NCBI GenBank assembly: GCA_009667805.1
Contig: CM019069.1
Coordinates: 47,550,201-47,614,200, forward strand
Reading direction: 5' to 3'
DNA from: Leptobrachium leishanense
Taxonomy: Eukaryota > Chordata > Amphibia > Anura > Megophryidae
Length of the DNA: 64,000 bases
How positions within the stretch are numbered: the stretch's first letter is position 1; every line of letters begins with the position of its first letter. A program made the translations under genes and the position numbers. This document shows, piece by piece, positions 10,733-22,902 of this stretch. The notes below the pieces were generated by a model. That model had not been told where the DNA came from. It was given only the letters and a program-made list of their open reading frames with translations, and ran no database searches.

Positions 10733-13337
10733 ACAGTTACAAGTATTTATAAAGCGCCAACGAGTTCTGTAGCACTGTACAATGAGAGGGAAACAGGATA
10801 ACAAATATACATACACGTTACACACACAGACCAGTAGGAGAGCGGACCCTGCTCGAGACCGTACAATCGGAGAGGAGAGGGGTGACACTAGGTGAGCATG
10901 AATAGCAGCGGGTACGTGTGGGCTGGGTGGGAAGATGGAGCATGAAATGTACAGTGGGGGATTATGTAGTGGGCTGATAGAAAAATGTCGGCAGATAAGA
11001 ACCTTTCGGTCCATCTAGTCTGCCCAATTACATGGATACTTTACCTGGATTTATCTTTTGTTTAGGATAGCCTTATGCCTATCCCATGCTTGCTTAAATT
11101 CAATTACTGTTTTGGCCTCTACCACTTCAACTGGAAGGCTGTTCCATGTATCCACCACCCTCTCAGTAAAATAATGCTTTCTGATGTTACTTTTAAACCT
11201 TTGCCCCTCTAATCTAAGACTATGTCCTCTTGTTTTGCTACTTTGTTTCCTTTTAAATATACTCCCTTCCTCTACCTTGTGGATTCCCTTTACGTATTTA
11301 AATGTTTCTATCATATCTCCTCTGTCTCGTCTTTTTTCCAAGCTGCACATGTTAAGATCATTAACCCTTTCCTGGCAACTTTTCTCCTTCAAGCCGTACA
11401 CCATTTTAGTAGCCCTTCTCTGAACTCTCTCTAAGATGTCTATATCCTTCTGGAGATACGGTCTCCAGTACTGCACACAGTACTCCAAGTGAGGTCTCAC
11501 CAGTGCTCTGTACAGTGGCATGAACACTTCCCTTTTCCTACTGCTAATACCTCTCCCTACACAACCAAGCATTCTGCAGCATTTCCTGCTGCTCTATTAC
11601 ATTGACTACTTACCCTTAGATCCTCTGAAATAATAACCCCTAAATCCCAACCCTCAGATGTTGAGGTTAGGACTGTATCAAATATTCTATATTCAGCCCT
11701 TGGGTTTTTACGTCCCAGGTGCATTATCTTGCACTTATCCACATTAACTCAATTGCCACAGCTCCGACCATTTTTTTAGTTTACCTAAATCATTTGTCAT
11801 TTGGCTGATCCCTCCAGGAACGTCAACCCTGTTGCAAATCTTTGTGTCATCAGCAAAAAGACATACTTTTCCATTAATACTGTCTGCAATATCACTAATA
11901 AAAATATTAAATAGAATGGGTCCAAGTACTGACCCCTGAGGTACCCCACTGGTAACAAGACCAGTACTCCAAGTGAGGTCTCACCAGTGCTCTGTACAGT
12001 GGCATGAGCACTTCCCTTTTCCTACTGCTAATACATATCCCTACACAACCAAGCATTCTCTGAAGTAATGTGTTTTCAGAGACTTCTTGAAGGACTGGAA
12101 CTGATAGCATCAGATCAATGGCAGAGAGAAGTGGTTGGGATGGGATGTACCTGTTAATAAGGGAGGAGATGTAGGCAGGGGTGCGGTCATGGAGAGGTTT
12201 GTACGCGAGCACCAGTATTTTGAAATGGACTCTAAAGGAAACAGGGAGCCAGTGTAGAGATTGACAAAGGGGTGAGGTGTGAGATGTGCAGGAGGTGAGG
12301 TGTATGAGCCTGGCACAGGCATTCATTACAGACTGCAGAGGGAGAATCTGGGATTTTTTAAGGCCAGAGAGAAGGAGGTTACAGTAGTCAAGGTGGGAGA
12401 TAATAAGAGCTTGGATGAGCATTTTAGTAGAGTCCTGATTAAGAAAGGGACAGATGCATGCAATGTTTTTTGGTTGACGTAGCATGATTTGGTTAGTGAC
12501 TGAATGTGAGGAGTAAAGGAGAGATCAGAGTCAAAGAGGACCCCTAGGCAATGAGCCTGAGAGGTAGAAGTAATGGTGGCACCAATCACCTGAAGGAAAA
12601 TGGACACAAGACTGGAGGTTTTATTTAGAGGAAGGGAAGAGGAGAAGTTCAGATTTAGAGAGGTTAAGCTTTAGGAAATGAGAAGTCATCCAGTTGGAGA
12701 CAGCTGACAGATAGGCTGTAAAACGGGAGGAGAGAGATCGGTGGAGGAAAGGTAGATTTTGGTGTAGTTAGCATAGAGATGATATTGGAGTCCATAGGAA
12801 GAGATGAGGTTGCCCAGAGAGGCATTATAGATTGAGAAGAGTAGGGGACCCAGAACAGAGCCTTGAAGTACCCCGACCGAGAGAGGAAGCGTTGGTGAAG
12901 AGGCACCAGCAAAGGAGACACTGAAGGAGCGAAGAGAGAGGTAGGAAGAGAACCAGGAGAGAGCAGTGTCACTGAGGCCAAGTTGACACATTGTGAGAAG
13001 CAGAAGAGGGTGGTCAACGGTGTCAAATGCAGCAGAAAGATCAAGAAGAATAAGGAGGGAGAAGTGACCTTTGGTTTTAGCAATAACTAAATCATTAGTC
13101 ACCTTGGTCAGAGCAGTCTCAGTGGACGCTGGGAGCGAAAGCCAGACTGGTGTGGGTCAAGTAGAGAGTTAGTGAGAAAATTGGTGAGCTGGTTATAGAC
13201 CAGGCGTTTTAGGATTTTGGAGGCAAAGGGGAGTAAAGAGATGGGACGGTAGTTTGAAAGGGAGGTGGGATCAAGAGATGGTTTCTTTAGAATGGGGGTG
13301 ATCAACGCACGTTTGTATGCAGAGGGGAAGACTCCAG
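10733..13337 (-). mobile_element. L2-type LINE fragment, split by a CR1 insertion
   Basis: The 3' tail is at 10,733-10,976 and resumes at about 12,062-13,337, both on the minus strand. The two parts align to the uninterrupted L2 copy at 21,218-22,005. Reverse-transcriptase pieces include [50 protein letters not shown] and, toward the end, LCQSLHWLPVSFRVHFKILV. The catalytic box reads YANYT where an active enzyme has YADDT, and frameshifts are present, so the element is dead. It is 5'-truncated near 13,337, which is usual for LINEs. Compared with the 21-kb copy, about 100 bp near the RAAPFLWNSLP region is deleted. Confidence 0.85.
10977..12061 (-). mobile_element. CR1-type LINE fragment nested in the L2
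   Basis: The minus strand encodes [20 protein letters not shown], then FADDTKI with the catalytic FADD intact (about 11,850-11,865), then the C-terminal part [20 protein letters not shown] and ERVQRRATKMV, ending in TWNSLP. The 3' untranslated tail is the GGCAGATAAGAACC/CTAGTCTGCCC block at 10,985-11,030. Reading frames are broken upstream of 11,572. A segment of about 95-105 bp is present twice in the same orientation (11,468-11,573 and 11,965-12,061). Flanks share CTGA, which may be part of a short target duplication. Confidence 0.85.
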
Positions 13338-13479
13338 TGTAGAGGAAGAGGTCCTATTCCTTGACAATAACACTGGAATACAAGTACAGACTTTTTCTCA
13401 CTAGGGGGAAAGAAGCCACTTGACCCTGGGTGCTTGGACCACATGGATCTGCTGAAATAGCAAGAAATATTGATACAAA

Positions 13480-13694
13480 AAGAGTAGAGGTTCAACACTC
13501 TTCAGGTCTTCGAATCACTCCATTTTATTTAAAACAATGCAAGTGAGCGAAATAGGCAACGTTCTGGTCAAACTCAAGCTTGAGAAATTGTCCCTGGCTT
13601 GGGCCAAAAAGTTGCCCATTTCGCTCACTTGCTGTACTTTAAATAAAAGGGAGTGACTGAAGATCTGAGGAGTGCTGAACCTTTACTCTTTTTA
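13480..13694. mobile_element. Foldback repeat with about 83-bp arms
   Basis: The left arm (13,480-13,562) and right arm (13,611-13,694) are imperfect reverse complements. They share AAAGAGTAGAGGTTCAACACTC / GAGTGCTGAACC and GCAAGTGAGCGAAAT / ATTTCGCTCACTTGC. The loop is about 48 bp. No coding content; family unknown. Confidence 0.6.
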
Positions 13695-14545
13695 GTCCTT
13701 GACTGGTCATTATTTTGTTTTTTTTTCCGTTTTGTCGGGGGACTGCGTGAGGCTCAAGTTTTTGACGAAAAGATGAGATGGATATTTTTATTAGTTGATG
13801 AAGGCCTGTCGAAAGGTTGGTGGTTGGCAAGAGCTCTTTTTATTACTATTGTCTGTTTTATTGGATTAGGTTAGAGACGATTAAAGGTTTTGGTTGAGTT
13901 TATTTGTAGTTTGCAATGTCTTTATGCTTTTTGGTAATCCTGTTTGTAGTCAATAGTAAAAATCTATCCTGATTGCGTGAGCTTTGCAACTGGTTTGAAA
14001 TCTATGATGAGTATGGATTCGGAGAATCCATTGTGTCCCACCACGATATTTTAATAACTCGCACTTCTATGGTGCCCACATTTCCTGCAATGGTTTCCCT
14101 GGCCAGTATGGAGCTCCGATTTTATTAACAAACAAAAATTCTACCCATCTTTGGGGAAAACATTATAGATATACAAATGTCAGGTCTTTATTATCTTAGT
14201 CAACTCAATGAGCTGACGGAGAGATCAAGTTTATGAGAGGCTTCATCAAGCTCTACAATGTTGCCAATGTGAACATTTTCAAACTTTATTTGTAAATTAG
14301 GGATCTTTTGAACAGTTGATGCAGGATACAGTTCAGAATTATGAACGGTCCTATACCATCCTTAAAGCTAACATGGGGATGCTAACAGGGAAAATCTATG
14401 CCTGCATCTATGCCCGTATCTTGTTTTTTCCGGGGCAGACGCCGATGCGAGTATCACCGCCTAGAGTCCATAGGACTCCATGGAGTGTTGCACTTCCAGG
14501 TTGCGAGAGAGATTGGCAGCACCGCAGAGTGATCACGGAGGGAGA

Positions 14546-14570
14546 CTGGGAATTATTCATTCCCAGTCTC
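14546..14570. repeat. Short perfect hairpin
   Basis: GACTGGGAAT and ATTCCCAGTC are separated by 5 bp. It lies in a moderately GC-rich stretch (14,430-14,640) that could be an old MITE. Confidence 0.5.
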
Positions 14571-14689
14571 ACTCTGCTACTGGTGATAACTAAGAAGCAG
14601 AGGATCGGGCCACCATTCTCGCCGTGAGATGAGAGGTGAAGATCGGATTTATTGGGGTGGGTTTTAGGGGGTGTTAAATAATTTTGCAT

Positions 14690-14930
14690 CTTCAGAATCC
14701 TCTAGCACCAGCTTTTAGAAGGTGCTAAAATTTTGGATTGCGCGTTCCGACGGTGATTAGCGCTAGCACTTTGTAATACCTTACTTTTCTAAATGCTAAT
14801 CTACGTTTACGCTCCCCATGATAAGTATAGGATGCGTAAAGAACAGTAAGCTCGTGGGAGCAAGCGCATGAAATGATGCACTGACGGATTATTAACGTGC
14901 GCAGCGTCAGGAATGTAATATGGGGGCATG
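14690..14930. mobile_element. Possible diverged family-A MITE fragment
   Basis: It shares scattered landmarks with the family-A copies: CACCAGCTTTTAGAAGGTGC, TGATAAGTATAGGATGCG and GCGTCAGGAATGTAATA near the right end. The similarity is weak and read by eye. Confidence 0.3.
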
Positions 14931-17900
14931 CTTTAAAAAAACATTTATCCTGCTGCTAACATATCAAGGCGCTAAAGTTAGCGCCAACTAGGGAATAGTG
15001 ACCAAAATGTTTTATCTCTGAAAAGGGTCTACTGATACTCACCTTGTCCATCATCAAGGACCACTGGCCCTTCTCTGGATTAACTTTCGTGGAATGTAAC
15101 ACTTGATAAAAAATATGTTAAATTAAGAATTAAGGTAATCCTTAAATTCTGGGTAGTTGATGACACATAAGTGATTTGGACAGTGTCAAATTTGTAAACT
15201 CTCTACTATATGACAGGCTAATCCAGACAGTTACAAGTGTGATTATAGCCAAACCGTGAACACATAAAACATTCCTGTGTACAGTCGATAGCCTGGGGAT
15301 ACCACGATCAAGGTTGGCTGGTTTCGTTCGGTAAAGAATGTTTTGATTTATGCGTAAATGTAATTTAATGTTTTACATGAATGCCTTAACCCACCATAAA
15401 CTAAACCTATTCATGAAACGTGTTACATTGTAATTGGAGAGGTGTTTTTAAAACTTGCAGGATTAACCCCTTGCAGCTCTGCAGGGACAGGCACCGGGCA
15501 GACAGATGAACAGGGAATCCTGGAAGAACACAGCTTTACTGTATGTGTCCATGGTCCGCTGTTATTTTTACTGATTGCTCTCACTTGCCTCACAACACAG
15601 CTTCTCTCTATAGCACTGAAAGCAAACTTTGTGCGGTGACAGGTGAAGGTCTAGGTATGCACCGCGCTGCCAGATCCAATCAGAAGGGAACAGAAACAGC
15701 CTCCTTCTGGGGCCCTCTGGGGATCTGTCTCTGAATTAAAAGCCAGCAGGGGTCATTAACCTCACTGCCCCCAGTTCTCTGCCAAGTGAAGATTTTTTTT
15801 TTTTATCCCAGCTTGTCAGCCTCACTCAACTGGAAGTCATTAAAGTCCTTATGTTTAAAAAGAACACGTCTCCAGCATAAAACCCAACAAAGAGAATGAT
15901 ATATAGGGAGTCCACAGTGTCCAATGATGCATCTGAAATGTATATGTTATCATCGGCCAGGCATTGCAGCTAGGGTTATGCCGAAAGGACTGGGGGGGGC
16001 TCACAAATACGACTGGTTTCATTCAGCCCAGTGGGTGATAATGAGGACCGGGTGGTGCATGGGACTCCGAGACAATGTAACCGGTACGTTGGGCATGAGA
16101 ATATAAAGGAAAGTCCCTCTCACACAATAATTTGATGTTGTCGACTTCCAACAAATCGTTCTCGTGACACTGTCTCAGCCGGAACTTAAAGTGGAATTGT
16201 ATAGAATTTTCCAATTGGCATCAATTGTTAAATTAAATCCGACATCGTGAAAGGATGACCCACAATCACAGGTTTATTTATGAAGAGACACGTCCAGATC
16301 TACTTGTCAGTGACCGTTTTACTTCGCATGGAAAGTCGACAGAAAAGTTAGCACCTACATGTCTGGCTTGTACGGAGACAGGTATACTCTGCGTTTTAGC
16401 TAAATTTACATATTTGGAAAGCTAAGCATGTGATTTCTACAACACAGAGAGAGTTATTTTACAGCTACAAAAGCCACGACGGTCTTTTCATCACGAGAGT
16501 AGCACTCCGCTTATTGAATACGGATTTACCATGATTTCGTGCCCTTTCTCCATTTCATCCCAGTTTGTTCCGGGAAATCTCTGTCTAAGGTGGTGCAGAG
16601 CTCCGTGATAATCAATTTGTGACGGTTACTAAAATTTCACAGATATGTGTCTTGGGTAGGAAATGGAGCAACAGCCTTACAATTCCATAGCAAAGTTTAT
16701 TTTACGGTAATTAAGGCCAAGAAAGGAAACAATCAGGCGCTGGTAACATCTCTGGGTCTGGAGGTTGGAGGTTACAGCTTCCTGAAAGCAGAGCGCAGCT
16801 TAAGGGAAAACAAAAACTTTAGAGGAAGAAGAAGAAGAGGGAGATACTGTCCTGAAACCAGATGGGGACCAGTGTTTGACATTTTTACAACATTGAAGCA
16901 TGGAGCAAGTCGTTAAACATTTGCAGCTCCTTATTAATTGGTGTGTTAGGAGAGAGATGCTATGTTAAAGGCTCGACTCCTTACATTTGGAAGCTACTGG
17001 CAGTGGCACCACCACTGGTATCCTTTCCATAGGTCTACATGGAGATTTACGCAAGGCTTGAGCGTGCAAAGTTATCTGAAGGACACTTGAGATCTATTTC
17101 ATCTCCATGTTCCTCTGTTTGTGGCAAGAAAAGGCTGCAGTTCAGGTTGTCCTCTGCACTGTTGGACCAGAGGAGATATAGTATTTTTTTTTAGATATTA
17201 ATATTTAAAAAAATATATTTTTGTATGTTCCTTGATTTTCACGAATCAGACTCCCTCAACACCAGTTTCCTTCAGCAACTAATTTTTTTTTCATTATTGG
17301 CTGCAAGAGAGAATAACGACTGACCTCAGAATCGCACAATATTCTACGACTGCCCCCACTTAGCACTTTAATTAGCACTTCCTATGTTAAGCATAAAAAG
17401 TGTTATTGTCCGGTAGGCAGCAGTAACAGCCGAGCAGCTGAAGATCCAAAAGTCGCTGTCCCTTTCCTCGTACGTTCCATTGTTCCATCCCTCCCACGGC
17501 CATTGATGACCCCATTGACTTACCCTTCTCTACTTTTTAGGTAGTTGGACCCATGACTGCTAACTTTCCCTTGAGCTTATTTGGAGGGAATGTAAATCCA
17601 ATAGTTGCCATGTGATTCCAAACATGCCTGAGACTCAAAGCAGACCAAGACCAAGCAACGGAATTTGGCAATACAAAGCTTTTTTCATTTTGTGCCAAGC
17701 ATGAAATCACTTGACTCCAAAATACTATTCTAGATCCGTGTTATGTAGACACAAAAAAGGGGACTATCAGATTTTTACAGAGAGGTTGTTGATGAACTTG
17801 ACTCTAAGCAGGCTTGAACAAACTCAGTGAAGATGTTTAGCATCATGTTTGTTGCTGTAGCAGTGACTTGGATGCTACAATGTAACAGGAGGGACAAATT

Positions 17901-19362
17901 AGTCCGAGTTTCAGTAACAGTTGCAGGTTAGCGGTTGGCTGTACCAATTGAGACAGCAGCCCATTGGTCCCCATCCTACCGCTATCCAGCCTAGGAATGC
18001 AGAGAAGAACGGGTTTAGGTCCACTACAGCAGATGCACCTCTCCTCTAGCATAAAGGGAAGCTGCCGGTCACAGGATTGGGGAGGCACAATATGTATAAA
18101 TAGAAAAATATATCTTTGTACACCAACTGACAGACAGCATCTAGCAGGTGTATCACTATATTATAAACTGTATTTATTTCACATGAAAGCTTCTAACCAA
18201 TCACACTTCTCCCAGCTTTACCTGGGCAGATACTATGTGAACATACTACCCATCTGTATCTGGGTTGAATGTCGGACACAGGATTCTGTCTTTCTATATT
18301 TTTTAAAAGTACCGCAAAGAGTAAATGGTGCACACAACATGTATTCCTTCTATGCTACATATAGACTATAGAGTATAGACACACACACAAGGTGTAGCAG
18401 AAACCAAAATACTTATCATTAAGGTATTTACTGAAGAAGACAAAGCAAAGTCTGAACGACTGACATCACTGGAAAAATATTCCATGGACATAAGTGAAAA
18501 GAATAAGTGGGATGTTCTCCTGGGATCATTATTCTGTAGAACCAACGACTAGTTCTTTCGACTTTAGCATTTAAAGCACTGCTGCCAAGGGAAAAACAAG
18601 CTTTTCCGCTGACCTATATAGTGAAGAAAAAAAATGGAGATATTTGCTTTTAAAGATCCCCCGTTTCCCTACATGACTTGCTGAGTGACAGCCAACACAT
18701 CACACCAAGGCTGGGACCATACGGACGCACTAAGTGCATGAGATTGTGACCCCATTCCCAGCGTCCATTGTAGCGTTCCGATGCATTGGCTGGGAGGGTC
18801 ACACAATGTAACATGTGTACTTTACACGCAAGTTACAACGGACGTAGATTTTGCCTCTGCATTGAAGCACCATGACGGACATCAGATGGGCCTACAAAGC
18901 GCAAGCCTCTATAGGAGGCCTTTGTTTTGTAGAGCTGTGAGCACAAATATGCACATAGCGAGGCGGCCAAACAGACATTGAGCAGAAATAAAGTCTCGCA
19001 GATGTTCTTTCCGCACTCCTGTATGTCTGTGTGTCCCCATCATAACTGAGCGGGGGGCATGTAGGACGTCTCTCGGCTTCCAGCAGACCCTCCCCCGTGC
19101 AACAAGGTGCAGTCATGCGGGAGAACGGGTATGTTTAAAGGAAAATATCACCCTTTAATCACATAAATAGGTCAGTTGAAAAATGCTGATCTATATAAAG
19201 GGAGTGATGCCCTTACAATTTCCAAACGTGCAAAACCTGTATTGTCCATGACAGGTGCACTTTAAGGATGATTCAGGATAAATTCTTTTAGATAAGTGAC
19301 TACAAAGTATCACAGTTTCAATGTGCCATGCAGTATTATATGGTCATGTTTAACATACTTAC

Positions 19363-19443
19363 ACATCCTCCAGCCATTATCTCAGCGAGCAGAGGTATGG
19401 AACCATCTTTCTGGGTAAACTTGTCCCTGACTAAATCATTAAC
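19363..19443 (-). CDS. SLC25A12/SLC25A13: Aspartate/glutamate carrier exon (VNDLVRDKF segment)
   Basis: The minus strand encodes 27 residues beginning [20 protein letters not shown] and ending with AGGC, the loop and helix between carrier repeats 1 and 2. It starts after a TTTAG acceptor and ends at a GTAAG donor, with phase 0 at both ends. It lies between the exons at 20,321-20,373 and 1,115-1,255 in both genomic and protein order. The usual human sequence, from memory, has F rather than L in VNDFVRDKF. KFT with a charged following residue is closer to SLC25A12 than to SLC25A13. The exon is too short to be found by ORF length alone; it was recognised by translating the splice-bounded segment. 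Confidence 0.93.
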
Positions 19444-20320
19444 CTAAATAATACAAAATGAGAATATTAGTAACACAGGATTCAGAATTGACGTTATGAA
19501 TCTTATTTTTTTTAGCGTTTCAGATAATGTGCAATACTAGATACATTTTTGCAACACAAATTCTACTCCTCCTTCCCCACTACATAATTACATCCCTCCG
19601 CTCCACTTGTACGTCTGACAAGACTTTTTTTTTTAAGGGTAGCACTGGTCCTGTGAAATGTCCTAGCAGACCCCTAAAAATCTTCATTCCTTCAAGAAAC
19701 CCCTCAAACCCCATCCGTTTCTGATTAGTATATGAATTCCTGACTAAACCCTCTGCTCCCCACCTCCTCATAGGTTTCACAACTTGCTTCACTCCCACAT
19801 TCTCCACCATTTTTGATACAAACACTAGAACTGGTGATCTCTTTTACAAATAAATTACTACTCTTATTCTTCTCCATCCCAACTCCTCTAGATTGTAAAC
19901 TGTTGCGAACATGACCCTCTACACCTCTTGTCTCTGGGTTTTAAGTCTGTCTGTAATTGTGTTTGTTTATTTGCCTCTCCTTATAGTAAAGTGCTGGGGG
20001 TGCTCAGTGCATTCCCCAATGTACACACCAGAGTTGGGTGCAACAATAGAAGTATCCCTGTGAAACATTGATTTACCAGATCGTCTAGGAAAAGGGACAC
20101 CAGGAGATTTATTCTTGCTTAACCACGGGTCCATGTAAAGTACTTTGCACCAGCATTTATTTTCACGTTCCAAGTGTCCAACATTATTTTGTTATGACGC
20201 TAATTATGGTGGATGGAGTTCTCAAAGAGCTGAAGGATCAAGTTAGGATCTTATAGTTGGGCGATACATCAGTTTAAATACAACTTCCTACTGTTACAAC
20301 TTTGTGTTTCTGCAACATAC
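19444..20320 (-). other. Carrier-gene intron (877 bp)
   Basis: The shortest intron in the window, GT-AG on the minus strand. I recognise no transposon in it. Confidence 0.85.
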
Positions 20321-20373
20321 CGTCAATTTAATAGCCTTTTCCGGAGCCACCCCTACAAGCTGTGGTAGTAGAC
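20321..20373 (-). CDS. SLC25A12/SLC25A13: Aspartate/glutamate carrier exon (LLPQLVGVAPEKAIKLT)
   Basis: A 53-bp exon on the minus strand. It completes the split Gly codon of the upstream exon and then encodes LLPQLVGVAPEKAIKLT, the strongly conserved end of the first carrier repeat. The acceptor is TGTGTAG and the donor is GTATG. The two leading bases join the single trailing G of the 35,036-35,188 exon, and the exon ends in phase 0, so the frame is kept into the next exon. The intron to the next exon is only 877 bp, by far the shortest in this window. LLPQL resembles SLC25A13 more than SLC25A12. Confidence 0.93.
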
Positions 20374-20532
20374 CTACACAGAAGATACAACAGAGAGGTT
20401 TAGCATTATACGTGACTCTGTAACAAATATACGTTACTACAACTTGTAAGAAAAAATATGTCTATCTGTATGCTGAACAATAATTTATCAGTTCATTTTT
20501 ATATGTAAACTTTTTCAATGAATGCTTTAAGG

Positions 20533-20714
20533 CAGTGGTTCCCAACCCTAGTCCTCAGGTTCCCCTAACAGGCCAGGTTTGCAGATATGTGAAGCACAGC
20601 CCAGGTGATATGATTTGCTGCTCAGTGATTGCAGGATTCAGTCTGTATTTCCCCAAAAGAATCCTTAAAATCTGGCCTGTTAGGGAGACTTGAGGACCAG
20701 AGTTGGGAACCAAA
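20533..20714. mobile_element. hAT-like MITE, CAGTGGTTCCCAACC family, uninterrupted copy
   Basis: Left end CAGTGGTTCCCAACCCTAGT; right end GAGTTGGGAACCA is its eroded complement. The interior (GGCCAGGTTTGCAGATATGTG through TTAAAATCTGGCC) is nearly identical to the copy at 47,495-48,099. That makes this the empty-site reference for the Harbinger insertion there. Confidence 0.7.
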
Positions 20715-20897
20715 GCTAAAGCATGTAGACCATTGTTGCTGTTTTATATGTGAAGTAATGAACAGCAAAAAGAATGTATTTAAGTATAGTGTACATAGCT
20801 ACAGAAGATGGTGGCGCTTTGTAAATTGTATTTAAATGACAATAATCTTATCTCAAGGAATATTCACTGGCAGCTTGATCTTTGTTTACAGTTACAA

Positions 20898-21217
20898 TAG
20901 GGTTTTCTAAGACTGAGTACGAGTACCAATACCTATTTCAGGTACTCACCGATACAGAGTACCAATACTTTATTTAATGTCACGTGACTGCTTTCAATAA
21001 ATAATTTAGGATTTTGCTGAATGCCTTTCCAATTTATGCTACTATTGGAATGTATTGCCAGACACAGGCCTGCACACACCCTGACCACTGATACATGTAT
21101 TCCCACACCAGATCTCAGACACATGTATATCATATTTATTACATTCCAGACCTCAGATACTGGGGTGGCTGGCAGAATGCACTAACAGCATACTAGTATC
21201 AGTATTGGTGCATCCCT
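20898..21217. mobile_element. hAT-like element inserted in the L2 tail
   Basis: It starts TAGGG and ends GGTGCATCCCT, the typical hAT TAGGGATGCACC-type end. AGTTACAA occurs at 20,890-20,897 and 21,218-21,225. That 8-mer belongs to the L2 3' tail (compare CAGTTACAAGTATTT at 10,733), so removing the element restores the L2 tail. The interior carries GAGTACCAATACC/GTATTGG-type repeats. No transposase. Confidence 0.75.
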
Positions 21218-22005
21218 AGTTACAAATATTTATAGAGCATCAGTACATTCCGTAGCGTTGTACAATGAGTGAGACATATCAACAAATATACATACAAGTT
21301 AGCACAGAATACAGTAGGAGGTCCCTGCTCAAGTGCTTACAATCTAAGAGGAGAGGGGTGACGCACTTAGGTGAGGGTAAATAGAGCATGTGAGGTAGTG
21401 GGGTGTAGGCAGGCTCTGTGGGAAGATGGAGCGGGAAGAGTACAATGGGGGATTATGGAGCGAGCCAATGTGTTTTCAAAGACTTCCTGAAGGACTGGAG
21501 AGACGGGGAGAGTAATGGTGCGGGGGAGGGAGTTCCATAGAAAGGGGGCAGCTCTGGAGAAGTCCTGAAGGCAAGAGTTGGGGGTGCGGGTACGAGGAGA
21601 CAATAACATCAGATCATTGGCAGAGCGAAGTGGAGGTGATGGGATGTACCTGCTAATAAGGGAGGAGATGTAGGCAGGAGCGCGGTTATGGAGAGCTTTG
21701 TATGTGAGGACCAGATTTTTGAATTGGATTCTAAAAGGAAACCGGTAGAGTAGAGATTGACAAAGGTGGAGGAGTGAGATGTGTAAGATGGATGAGCCTG
21801 GCAGAGGCGTTCATTACAGACTGCAGAGGGAGAATCTGGGATCTCTTAAGAAGGGGGTTACAGAAGTCAAGACGGGAGATGATAAGAGCTTCGATGAGCA
21901 TTTTAGTAGAGTCCTGATTAAGGATGGGGTGGAAGCGTTCAATGTTTTTAGGTGGAAATAAAAAGATTTGGTTAGTGGCTGAATATGAGGAGTGAAGGAG
22001 AGATA
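21218..22005 (-). mobile_element. L2-type LINE fragment, second copy
   Basis: Minus-strand C-terminal reverse-transcriptase remnants read LNQDSTKMLIEALIISRLDF and CLQDFSRAAPFLWNSLP, followed by the 3' untranslated tail that ends in the hAT insertion. It is colinear with the copy at 10.7-13.3 kb and in the same orientation. It is 5'-truncated near 22,005 with frameshifts. Confidence 0.8.
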
Positions 22006-22567
22006 CTTTGCTGGCCAAAAGTTATGGTAAACTTAAATATTATATAATATTATATTTAAATATTTCTCTTATTAAACCGTAAACTGAGCAAACTCCGCCT
22101 AAAGGCTTTTATTATGCAGTCTTTAAGGGTTCATCATCATCATTTCGGTCCGATAGAGCAAATTCTTAACATATGTTACGTCAAATTAAATCAATTTGTA
22201 TTCCTTAAAATGACTCGACAACAAACACGTATTGATTAGAAATGCACATAATTTATAGATATTACCGTCAGAAGAACATATGGTAGGAAAAAGTTAAAAA
22301 ACGGTTTTATTGATCAATTTTGAAAAATAGGGTCAGGGCATATTTCTTAAGAGACCTAACCAATTTCAGAGCATGTGTGTCCTAACCCCAAACTGAACCC
22401 CATTGCAGATGTTCCCAGCACACAGAGATGGCTGACGTTGTAGCACATGGAATGCAGATACGTTTTGAAAAAAGGTTTCTCAGATTCCTGTTGGCTTTGA
22501 GGGATGTTATGGAAAAAGGGACCTGATGTCTATATGTTAGTTACCACTAAATGTTTCTCCCAGAGCG

Positions 22568-22580
22568 TGGGGGGGGGGGT
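22568..22580. repeat. G homopolymer
   Basis: A run of about eleven G, with a second G8 run near 22,760. The surrounding 22,010-22,900 shows nothing else. Confidence 0.8.
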
Positions 22581-22902
22581 GGCTGCAAACTAAAATAATA
22601 ACAATGTATACAAAGAACCAAAATAAAAAAGAATAAGATAGAAAGAGAAGAATTATTGAGCAAAATAAGATGGGTATTCCCACCGATATCCTCTTTATAC
22701 AGTAATTTAACATCAGTTATGTTTTTCAGACAAGTAAGGGAGAAACAATATCTATAGAGGGGGGGGGAACAATGGCAGGAGATGCTTTATTAATGAAACT
22801 CTACATGTCATAAGGGACGCCATCTAGAGTTTAGAACCTTTTATCCCAGCAATATTTCCATAAAGGATGAATACATGAAAGATGTAAAATATGGAAAACA
22901 TA

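Larger units (their letters stand above)
1256..19362 (-). other. Carrier-gene intron (18.1 kb)
   Basis: The span between two consecutive coding exons, with GT donor at its high-coordinate end and AG acceptor at its low end. It holds two LINEs, several MITEs and microsatellites listed separately. In 1,411-3,118, 5,050-6,370, 7,060-7,880, 8,425-10,730, 13,700-14,540 and 14,930-19,360 I see only AT-rich unique-looking DNA, with short ORFs lacking recognisable domains and no RNA gene. Confidence 0.85.
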
